From contig NZ_FOUU01000009.1 in the NCBI RefSeq assembly GCF_900114975.1, positions 1-64,000 on the forward strand: a stretch of 64,000 bases of DNA, written 5' to 3'. Origin of the DNA: Thermodesulforhabdus norvegica (GTDB lineage Bacteria; Desulfobacterota; Syntrophobacteria; Syntrophobacterales; Thermodesulforhabdaceae). The position numbers and the translations under genes are program-made. Below the pieces are notes generated by a model that saw only the letters and a list, made by a program, of their open reading frames with translations, did not search any database and was not told the DNA's origin. Of the stretch, positions 30,902 through 39,600 are shown one piece after another. Each line of letters starts with the position of its first letter. Positions within the stretch are counted from its first letter, which is position 1.

Positions 30902-31888
30902 TTACGACTGTTTCGCGGCCCCGGTTTGCTCCGATCTTTTCGTACAGTACGCATAGACGGCATCGAGGGCTTTCTGAAGTCCTACGGTTGGAATCCAACC
31001 ACAACCCGATGCCGGCTTGATATGCCATCTACCGTCCCTGGATCTTGATATTTCAATCCAGAAATCCTGAACAAATTCATCTTCCACAACCACCGCCCGC
31101 AGAAGAGCCTTTCCCCTGTTGGAATCGTACAAAAAATCCTTGAAGTCAACAACTACATTACCTCTAACCGGATCCGGATAAAAGTCATTTGGATAGAATT
31201 CGGAAACTCTATAGGTCCTCACGATAATCTCTCCCTCGGGCATAAACAGACTATCCTGTTTTTTTATAAGAGTGATCTTGTGAAATTGCCGCAATCCTTC
31301 GTTTACCCATTTTGTCTCGTACTTAGTTCCAAAGGAAGGGGGTATAAATTCGTGCAGGACCTGAAAACCCGACCCTTCTGATTGTTCCTTAATCCAGTTT
31401 GCATAAACATCATCGTCGGTAACAATCCACAAAACGCCACCACCCACAAGACTGTTGTTTAATCTCTTAAGACACCGATTTGAAAAAAGCCTTCTAGACA
31501 CATGTCGCTCTTTGGGCCAGGGGCACGGAAAAAGGCTGTAGATTTCCGAAAAAACACCGGTACCCATAAGGTGATGCACAGCCCATCGAGCATCTGCTTT
31601 CAAAAGGCGAACGTTTGAAAGTTGATTTTGAGCAATTCGCCTCAAAGCCCTCCATACGGACTGCCACTCTTTTTCGATTCCCACAAAATTCTTATTAGCC
31701 TCTGTTTTCGCCCTGCGGATAAGATATTCACCATTTCCGAAACCTATCTCCAGAACTACCGGGTCGTCGTTCCTGAAAACTTCATTCCAATCGATGGGTC
31801 TGTTTACTCTTCTCCAATCGATTAAAGGACCGAGCGAAATATATCTTGCCTTCACCGGGAAACCACCACAAATACGGTCATTCAACAA
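30902..31888 (-). CDS. trmB: tRNA (guanine-N7-)-methyltransferase TrmB with C-terminal extension
   Basis: 328 residues. The first 210 match TrmB: SAM site LEIGFGNGEYLIRRA, FVGIEKEW, LLKADAR, the substrate block FPCPWPKERHVSRRLF, WIVTDDD, and the end TKWVNEGLRQFHKITL. This enzyme methylates G46 of tRNA. A further 115 residues, rich in VVDFKDFLYD and VEDEFVQDFW, are not part of ordinary TrmB, though long forms with a second domain occur. First gene of the operon with the unknown protein, ATP-grasp, Sir2 and Nudix genes. Confidence 0.88.
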   Translation of the reverse strand: MLNDRICGGFPVKARYISLGPLIDWRRVNRPIDWNEVFRNDDPVVLEIGFGNGEYLIRRAKTEANKNFVGIEKEWQSVWRALRRIAQNQLSNVRLLKADARWAVHHLMGTGVFSEIYSLFPCPWPKERHVSRRLFSNRCLKRLNNSLVGGGVLWIVTDDDVYANWIKEQSEGSGFQVLHEFIPPSFGTKYETKWVNEGLRQFHKITLIKKQDSLFMPEGEIIVRTYRVSEFYPNDFYPDPVRGNVVVDFKDFLYDSNRGKALLRAVVVEDEFVQDFWIEISRSRDGRWHIKPASGCGWIPTVGLQKALDAVYAYCTKRSEQTGAAKQS

Positions 31889-31928
31889 AAAAGGGACGAC
31901 CTTGCGATCGTCCCCTTTATGGCCTCGT

Positions 31929-32003
31929 TGGAGGCGGCAGCCGGATTCGAACCGGCGAATAACGGTTTTGCAGACCGCTCCCTTACCACTTGGGTATGCC
32001 GCC
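31929..32003 (-). tRNA. tRNA-Cys (GCA)
   Basis: Minus strand GGCGGCA acceptor pairs with TGCCGCC; anticodon arm GCGGT-CTGCAAA-ACCGT gives anticodon GCA; T arm CCGG-TTCGAAT-CCGG; CCA is encoded. The GC-rich defence island begins about 450 bases beyond it. 32004-32150 holds nothing else. Confidence 0.95.
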
Positions 32004-32174
32004 TTACCACTATAGTTTGGTAGCCGAACAAAGTTTTATTGTCAAGCCCGTTTGGAACCCGTTGTTAGCAACACATTAATTGTCCGGTTTTTGTAGCATA
32101 AGCGGGTGGTTTGACCATGGGAAGTTTTCTTATGGGGCTCACGGAGATTTTTGATCGGTAGGGATTTGATAGTG

Positions 32175-32455
32175 ATGGGCAGGCGCAAGTTTTTCAGAGA
32201 AGATATGAGATGCCCGCACTGCGGTAACAACTGGTGCAAAAAGAACGGGAGGTCAAATGGGAAGCAGACTTACCTTTGCAGGCATTGCAATTATAGATTT
32301 ACCCCTGAAGCTGAGAGGCATATGCATCCGAGGTGGCTAAAAGAAGAAGGCTATTGGTATGTATCTTGAGGGCATGAATATCTCTAGTATAAGTAGGGTT
32401 TTGGCTATCAGTTTAGCTACTGTGTATTCATGGATAAAAAAAGCCCTATGGGCTT
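32175..32455 (+). pseudogene. IS1-family InsA-like transposase, frameshifted and truncated
   Basis: From ATG 32175 the frame has a zinc ribbon (CPHCGNNWCKKNGRS and CRHCNYRF), then stops. Removing one G near 32350 lets it continue as AIGMYLEGMNISSISRVL, ATVYSWIKKAL, the HTH that follows in InsA. Homology ends about 32455, where HerA-like sequence begins. It probably caused or accompanied the loss of the HerA 5' end. Confidence 0.75.
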
Positions 32456-32458
32456 TAT

Positions 32459-33208
32459 GTGACATGGCTGTTCCGTAAAGATCGGGGGAAAGTCCAAAAA
32501 GTGGACCACCTGCTCTACAAATTGCTGGCGCCCACGGAAGGAACCCGGCCGTTGGTGGTCATTGACCTTTCACAAGAACAGGCGAAGCAAGTCCCACATG
32601 ACCTTTCCTCGTTGCCGCTGTTCGGAGGCGACAAGAGCCCAGGGGATCAAGAAACTATCCTCTGGAACGAAACAATACAAGCGCTTGTGATCAAAAGGGT
32701 ACTGCAAGGAATTCGCACAGAAGCTGAGAGGACCTACAAAGAAGGGCGCCGTCTCAACAACTTAGTCCCCATGGACGAAGCTCACTGGTTGGCGCCCATG
32801 GAAAAACCGGAAAATCAGGAAAAAGAGGCTATTCACAGCCTGCTTATTGACGCGGCCCACACCACCCGTAAATATGGGGTGGGATGGATGTTTATCAGCC
32901 AAAGGCTCTACAGCCTGGATAGTGGCATTGTGGAACAATTGCGCATATTCTTCTTCGGCTTTGGTTTGGGAATGGGTGAGGAGTTCCGGGCGTTGATTGA
33001 ACTCGTAGGGGGACGGGGCAAAGCCTTGGACCTTTACCAGTTGTTCAGAAACCCGCATTCCACTTTTGAGATCACCTCGCGGGTGTACCACTTTATGACC
33101 ATCGGCCTGGTTTCTCCCCTCTTCTTTGCCGGCACGCCTCTTTTCTTCAACGCTTTCAACACGGCGGAGGAGTTTTTAGAGGCCAACGTGTGGTATGATA
33201 CCCGGTAG
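32459..33208 (+). pseudogene. HerA/DUF87-family ATPase, N-terminal part missing
   Basis: 249 codons from a GTG. Walker B is present as LVPMDEAHWLAP, followed by DAAHTTRKYGVGWMFISQRL and VEQLRIFFFGFG, typical of HerA-like DNA translocases/helicases with DUF87. There is no Walker A: the N-terminal half is gone and the frame abuts an IS1-like relic. Composition turns GC-rich only after 33200, so it may have a different origin from the next genes, although the 31-base gap suggests a former operon. Confidence 0.7.
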
Positions 33209-33239
33209 CAGAAGGAGCCAATCGAAAAGGAGACAGACC

Positions 33240-36089
33240 ATGCAACCCGGTTCTATTGTAAGCTTTCGCAACCGCGACTGGGTTCTGCTCCCCGCAGAGG
33301 AGCCGGATGTGGCCCTCTTGCGGCCCCTCACAGGGACGAGCGAGGACGTGGTCGCGGTGCACCTGCCCTTGGCCCAGCTGTTGGGGTACACGTTTCCCTT
33401 TGAACGCCTCTCGCCCTCCCGGTTCCCGTGGCCTTCCTCGGACGAAGTGGCCGATGCCCAGAGCGTGCACCTGCTCTGGCAAGCCGCGAGGTTGCTCCTG
33501 CGGGAAGGGGCCGCGCCCTTCCGCTCCCTTGGCCGCATCTCCGTCCGACCTCGCACATACCAGCTCGTGCCCCTCATGATGGCCCTGCGCATCTGGCCCG
33601 TGCGGCTGCTCATCGCCGACGACGTGGGCGTGGGCAAGACCATCGAAGCCGGGCTCATCGTCCGCGAGCTCTGGGAGCAGGGAGAAATCCGTCGCTTTGC
33701 CGTCCTCTGCCCGCCCTACCTGTGCGACCAGTGGCAAAAGGAGCTTCAGGAGAAGTTCCACTTCGACGCGGTGGTGATCAACTCGGCAACCGCCGGCCGG
33801 CTCGACCGCCAAACGCCGCCGGGCCGTAGCGTGTAAGCACACTTCCCGGTACAAGTTATCAGCATCGACTTTGTGAAGTTTCCGCGCAACAAGCACCAGT
33901 TCCTCGTCCACGCGCCGGAACTCATAATGGTGGACGAGGCCCACGGCGCAACGCCCGGCCGCGGCACGGACCGGCATCTGCGTTACGAACTCGTCCGGGA
34001 GCTGGCCGCTAACCCCAATCGCCACCTCATCCTGTTGACCGCCACGCCCCACAGCGGCATCGCGGAGTCCTTCCAAAAACTCCTGGGTCTCCTGCGGCCG
34101 GAGTTCGAAGCGTGGGACCTTACCGAGCTCACGGAGTCGCAGCGCCGGGAGCTCGCCAAGCACTTTGTGCAGCGCACCCGCATGGACATCGAGAAGCAGT
34201 GGAAAGGCGCGCCCATCTTCCCCAAACGGGAGACGGTCGACGCCACCTATACCCTCTCCCCGGCTTACCGAGAGCTCTTTGAAGCCGTCTACCGCTTCAG
34301 CAAGAACATCGTGAAAAGCGGGTTGGCCCTTGCGGCCCACCAGCGCCGCATGCGCTGGTGGAGCGCTCTGGTGCTCCTGCGCTGCGTGATGTCCAGCCCC
34401 CGGGCCGCGGCGGTGGCCCTGGCCAAACGCCGCCAGGGCGAAGCGCTTACCGCCGAAGAGGACGTGGAAGATGTCTCGCCGATCTACGAGCCCAGCGACC
34501 GCCGGCCCAGCGACGAGGTGCCCACGCCCTTGCTGGAGCAGACCGAAGCCGACCTGATGCCCACGGAACAGCGTCGGCTCCGCGAGCTGGAGCGAATGGC
34601 CGCCGCGATTTCTGAGGCCGAGGACAAAAAACTGCAGGAGGCCATTCGCCTGGTGCGCCGCCTCCTGCAACAAGGCCACAACCCTGTCGTCTGGTGCTAC
34701 TACGTGGACACCGCCGAGTACGTCGCCGAAAAGCTGGAAGCGGCCCTCGCGGCGGAGACGCCATCCGCCCGCGTCCTTTGCGTGACCGGCCGCCTGGGTG
34801 AGGAAGAGCGCCGGCTCAAGGTGGAAGCCTTCATGCGGGAACCCGGCCGGCGGGTGCTCGTGGCCACGGACTGCCTCAGCGAGGGCATCAACCTGCAAAA
34901 AGGGTTTGACGCCGTCATCCACTACGACCTGCCCTGGAATCCCAACCGCCTGGAACAGCGGGAAGGGCGGGTAGACCGCTACGGCCAGCCCAAACCGGTG
35001 GTGAAGGCCGTGCGTTTCTACGGCCGCGATAACCCCGTGGACGGCGCCATTATTCGCGTCCTTCTCGACAAGGCGCGGGAAATTCGCCGGATCCTGGGCA
35101 CCCATGTGCCCGTGCCCGAAGAAGAACGGCTCATCATGGAAGCCCTTGTCCACGCCCTCTTCCTCGGCCGTGAACAAATCTATCGACAGCTGACCCTGCT
35201 CGAAGGCCCGGTCCCCGAAATCCACCGCAAGTGGGAACTGGACGCCCAGCGGGAGCGGGAGAGCCGCACCCGCTTTGCCCAGCACGCACTCAAACCTGAT
35301 ATCGTGCGCCGTGAACTCGAAGCCACCGACCAGGTCCTCGGCGACCCGGACGCGGTCCGCAACTTCGTGCTCACCGCGCGCCAGAAAGTGGGCCTGCAGG
35401 TCGGGCCAAGGGGCCGGTACGCCGACGTGTGGGAGGTGATCACCGAAGAAGCCGCGCTGGTGAGCGTCCCGGCCGCAGTGCAGCACGCGCTCCCCAGGGA
35501 CCGGTCGGGACGCTGGGTGATCACCTTCACGAGTCCGACACCGGAAGGGGCCGAGTACCTGGGCCGCAATCACCCCTTCGTCACCGCGTTAGCCCGCTAT
35601 CTGTTCGAGCAAGCCCTGGAAGGGAACGGGGTGGACCACAGCGCCCGCGCTGGCGCCATCCGCACCCGGGCTGTCGGTCACCTCACCGCGCTGCTCCTGC
35701 TCCGGCCTCGATACCTCATCCACCGGCCGAACCGCAACCCGCTCCTGGCCGAAGAAGTGCTGGTCGTCGGGTGGCGGGCCTTCAGCGACCGGTGGCTGGC
35801 CCCAGAAGAGGCCCTGCCCTTGCTGACAGCCGAGCCCACGGCCAACATGCTCCCGGCTGAGAAGCGGGAGCTGGTCCAGGACGTGCTGGAGGCGCTGCAG
35901 CCCTTCTTCGCCGAGGCCGATGCCTCCCCGCTGCCGAACATTCTTGCAGCACGGGCCGCCCAGCTGGAGGAAGCCCACCGCCGGGTGCGCCAAAGCGTGG
36001 GCGAACAGGTGCGCGGGCTGAAGGTCGAGCCCCACTGGCCGCCCGATATCCTGGGCATTCTGCTACTGCAACCGGAGGTGATGCCATGA
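33240..36089 (+). pseudogene. SNF2-family helicase (DrmD-like) interrupted by one in-frame stop
   Basis: From ATG 33240 the frame runs 198 codons to TAA (33834-33836), then continues in the same frame with no shift to 36089, about 949 residues in all. Before the stop: DDVGVGKTIEAGL (Walker A, about 127) and CPPYLCDQWQKEL. After it: PVQVISIDFVK, MVDEAHGA, LLTATPHSG, ATDCLSEGINLQ and NRLEQREGRVDRYGQ, the complete helicase C domain. The break falls between conserved blocks, where TAC or TAT (Tyr) would restore it. SNF2 plus the next methyltransferase matches DISARM class 1 DrmD-DrmMI. An internal start at 33873 would lack Walker A. Confidence 0.85.
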
Positions 36090-39000
36090 GTGTGGTCCTG
36101 GTCGAGCCTCGCATTGCATTTCGTGTAGCCGTGAGCCAGCGCGCGGTGTACTTCGCAGGTGGGCTCTTCGGCCCCGACTTCCTGGAGAAACTGGAGGCCG
36201 CCGCGCTGCCCGGCCAGCGTCCGACCGACTTTGGCCTGCCGGCCGGACGCTCCGTGCTGGACGAAGCGGCCGCCCTCTACCGGGACGCCCGCAAGATGTG
36301 GCAGGTGTTCCGCCATCGCCTGGAGCGCCTATCCGAGAAGGAATCGGGCACGAGTGAGACGCGCAACGCGTGGGTGATCCCCTTCCTGAGCCTCCTGGGG
36401 TACGACCTGCATTACAATTCCAGGGCCTATGTGGTAGGCGACATGGCTTACCACATCTCCCACCGTGCCGGGGAGAAGGAGGACGCGCCGCCCGTGCACA
36501 TTGTAGCCGCGCGCAAGGAACTGGGGCGGGTTGATCCCGACGGCCGCCCGCGCATGTCCCCCCACGCGCTGATGCAGGAATTCCTCAACCGGTCGGAGCA
36601 CCTTTGGGGCATCGTCACCAACGGCCGCGTGCTCCGGCTGCTGCGCAAGTCCCCCTTGCTCCGCCAGCAGGCCTACGTGGAGTTTGACCTGGAGGCCATC
36701 TTTGAGGCCGAAGGCGACGCCCACTTCAACGACTTTGTGGTCCTCTACCGCCTGCTCCACCGCACGCGGCCGCCCCAGGGCATTGCCGACGCGGCCGAGT
36801 GTCGGCTGGAACTCTACTACCAGCAGGCCCTGGAGGAGGGGAACCGCGCCCGTGACCGCCTGCGGGACGGCGTGGAGGCGTCCTTGCAGGTTCTGGGGAC
36901 CGGCTTCCTGGGACTCAACTCCGAACTACCCTACCAGGATGGCGACTTGGCTCGCGGCCTGTACGAGGATCTGCTCCGGCTGGTCTACCGCTTGCTCTTT
37001 CTCCTGGTCGCGGAGGAGCGCAACCTCCTGGGTGGCACGGACCTCTACCGGGACCACTACAGCATCACCCGTCTGCGCCGCCTGGCCGACCGCCGCGAGG
37101 CCTACACCGACCATGAGGACCTCTGGCTCTCCTTGCGGGTGCTGTGGGAGCTCCTCCGGGACCCCACGCCGAAGGCCGACGGACGGCCCCTGGCTGCGCT
37201 CCTTTGCCTCCCCGTGCTGGACGGCGGCCTCTTCGCGCCCATTGCGCTGGAAAACCTGCGCCTTACCAACCGGGACCTCCTGGAAGCTATCTACTACCTC
37301 TCCTACTACTACGACGAGGAGTCCCTGGCCTGGCGCCGGGTAAACTACGCGGCCCTGGACGTGGAGGAACTGGGTTCGGTCTACGAGAGCCTTCTGGACC
37401 ACCATCCCATCATCGTCCAGGAACCCGAGGGTCCCGCCTTCCGCTTCGCCACGGGCACCGAGCGCAAGTCCACTGGCTCCTACTACACCCCGCCGGAGCT
37501 GGTGCAGGAGCTGATCAAGAGCACGCTGGAACCGGTAATCGAAGAGAGGCTGAAGGGATCCTCAGATCGTATTGCTCAGGAGAAGGCCCTCCTTTCCATC
37601 AAAGTCGTGGACCCTGCCTGCGGCTCCGGTCACTTCCTCCTCGCGGCTGCCCGCCGCCTGGCCAGGGAACTGGCCCGCATGCGCACCGTAGAAGAGGAGC
37701 CTTCCCCTGAGGCCGAGCGGGAGGCCAGACGGGAGGTCATCGCCTACTGCATCTACGGCGTCGACAAGAACCCCCTGGCCGTGGAGCTGTGCAAGGTGGC
37801 GCTGTGGATTGAAGGCCATGTGCCGGGCAAGCCCCTCACGTTCCTGGACCACCGCATCCGCTGCGGCGACAGCCTGGTGGGCGTCTTTGACCTGAGCGTG
37901 CTGAAGGAGGGCATCCCCGACGCCGCGTATGCCCCTGTTTCCGACGACGACAGGCCCCTGGCCCGGGAGATTAAGAAGCGCAACGCGGTGGAGCGCAGCG
38001 GCCAGCTCGCCGTATCCGCGCGCCTGCTGGACGAGGCCCTCTTCGAATGCGCTCTGGCCACCCTGGAGGTGGAGGCGCTCCCCGACGATTCGCCTCAGGC
38101 CATCGCGGAGAAATCCCGCCGGTACGAGGCGCTGCGCGCGAGCCAGGAGCCCATCCGCCAGGCGTGCGATTTGTGGACAGCGGCGTTCTTCCAGCACCTG
38201 ATGTCCGGCAAAAATGCGGTTACCACCGACGCCGTCCGCCGGGCCCTGGCCGGCCGGCCCGTCCATGGCCAAGTGAGCGGCATGGCGGAAGCGGTGGCCC
38301 GGCGCCTCCGCTTCTTCCACTGGCCCTTGGAGTTCCAGGAGGTCTTCGCCGAGGGGGGATTTGATGTGGTGTTATGTAATCCACCATACGGTTATCTCTT
38401 CACAGCTCGTAGTGCTAAGTTTGCGAAAGCACAATGTATGTACTTACAAGCGCGATCTTCTAAAAACATGGCCTCGTACTTTGTTCTCCTAGCATTGAAT
38501 ATAGTCAGGTCCGATGGTCGCATTGGGTTTGTTATGCCTAAATCGTTCACATACTCAGATGCATGGCGTGAAATGCGTAGGTACATGTTGCCCTATATTA
38601 TATCTGTTATCGACGTTGGACAAGCATGGAAACAAGTTCGTCTTGAACAAATTATGCTTACACTGCAACTTAGCAAAGGAACAAGTATAGTACCACAGAT
38701 TAAGGTAGGACGTATTACGGGTGATGGGCATTTTAACACTCACTTTGTTCATAGAGAAAAATGCAAAGAACTGGATGTAATACCATCTGGAGTATCTCCC
38801 AGGGATCTAGAGTTACTTGAAATTATCGAGACATCGGAACACTGTATGTTAAGCGATATTTGCACAACAAAGAGAGGCGCTTCAATAAAGAGAAACCTGA
38901 TTAAGCCATCTGGAGACATTCCTATAGTACAAGGACGTAATATTAGGGAATTCCAAGAACCAACACCCTCTGGGTTTATTAGATTAGAAGACATCGACAA

Positions 39001-39457
39001 GGCCAGTTTATTCGTCACTCCATCCAGCACACCACTATTTCAAAACATAGTTGCGCATATTAAGTATCCCCAAGAACATATTCGTATTATTGGTACAATT
39101 TGCAGCAGTCCAGTAGTGTGTACAGATACTGTAAATATTTTGACGGTCACGCTCGTTGGCATAGATCCTTTTATCATCACCGGTTATCTCATGTCTAATT
39201 TGATTAACTGGTACGTGCATGTGTTCATATTCAACAGAGCTCAGAGAACTATGCATTTTGACGGTTACGTTTTAGCTAGGATACCTATACCGCTCGATAA
39301 ACTGGGCAGTCTCTCAGAGGTTTGCGTAGGCCTCCAGCAGGAACCAAATGGCAAAGAGCTGTGGGATGCCTTAAATTCCATAGTTTATAGCGCATTTGAG
39401 ATTCCGATGCGTCTGCGCCAATACGTTGACTCTATACATAAACCAAGATATCGATAA
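36086..39457 (+). CDS. Eco57I-type adenine-N6 DNA methyltransferase (DrmMI-like)
   Basis: 1123 residues, overlapping the SNF2 stop by 4 bases (ATGA). Motif I is VVDPACGSGHFLLAA at about 507-521 and motif IV is CNPPYG at about 764-769, so it should methylate adenine. Residues 1-480 are helical, as in long Eco57I-like enzymes. The part after NPPY is the specificity region. It is visibly AT-rich (24/60 GC at 38581-38640, against 41/60 at 38281-38340), while the rest of the island is GC-rich. It ends at 39457, and 39458-39600 holds no gene. No separate restriction gene is adjacent, as expected for multi-gene systems. Confidence 0.88.
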   Translation: MSVVLVEPRIAFRVAVSQRAVYFAGGLFGPDFLEKLEAAALPGQRPTDFGLPAGRSVLDEAAALYRDARKMWQVFRHRLERLSEKESGTSETRNAWVIPFLSLLGYDLHYNSRAYVVGDMAYHISHRAGEKEDAPPVHIVAARKELGRVDPDGRPRMSPHALMQEFLNRSEHLWGIVTNGRVLRLLRKSPLLRQQAYVEFDLEAIFEAEGDAHFNDFVVLYRLLHRTRPPQGIADAAECRLELYYQQALEEGNRARDRLRDGVEASLQVLGTGFLGLNSELPYQDGDLARGLYEDLLRLVYRLLFLLVAEERNLLGGTDLYRDHYSITRLRRLADRREAYTDHEDLWLSLRVLWELLRDPTPKADGRPLAALLCLPVLDGGLFAPIALENLRLTNRDLLEAIYYLSYYYDEESLAWRRVNYAALDVEELGSVYESLLDHHPIIVQEPEGPAFRFATGTERKSTGSYYTPPELVQELIKSTLEPVIEERLKGSSDRIAQEKALLSIKVVDPACGSGHFLLAAARRLARELARMRTVEEEPSPEAEREARREVIAYCIYGVDKNPLAVELCKVALWIEGHVPGKPLTFLDHRIRCGDSLVGVFDLSVLKEGIPDAAYAPVSDDDRPLAREIKKRNAVERSGQLAVSARLLDEALFECALATLEVEALPDDSPQAIAEKSRRYEALRASQEPIRQACDLWTAAFFQHLMSGKNAVTTDAVRRALAGRPVHGQVSGMAEAVARRLRFFHWPLEFQEVFAEGGFDVVLCNPPYGYLFTARSAKFAKAQCMYLQARSSKNMASYFVLLALNIVRSDGRIGFVMPKSFTYSDAWREMRRYMLPYIISVIDVGQAWKQVRLEQIMLTLQLSKGTSIVPQIKVGRITGDGHFNTHFVHREKCKELDVIPSGVSPRDLELLEIIETSEHCMLSDICTTKRGASIKRNLIKPSGDIPIVQGRNIREFQEPTPSGFIRLEDIDKASLFVTPSSTPLFQNIVAHIKYPQEHIRIIGTICSSPVVCTDTVNILTVTLVGIDPFIITGYLMSNLINWYVHVFIFNRAQRTMHFDGYVLARIPIPLDKLGSLSEVCVGLQQEPNGKELWDALNSIVYSAFEIPMRLRQYVDSIHKPRYR

Positions 39458-39600
39458 GTGTTCGCTGTAACAACCATGGCCAACACCTCGGTGAGCACCG
39501 CACACGACGGCTGGTGCTGGAGGCTTGGGAGAGGCTTGAGAGGGAGAATAGACGCCAATAGGGACACCGAGCGCTATGCTTCGATAATGGAAGAGGCGCC

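Noticed and set aside
33156-35573. 805-codon open frame on the minus strand over the SNF2 gene
   Set aside because: Antisense shadow of a GC-rich gene. It is low in meaning, has no family match, and the plus strand carries clear helicase motifs.
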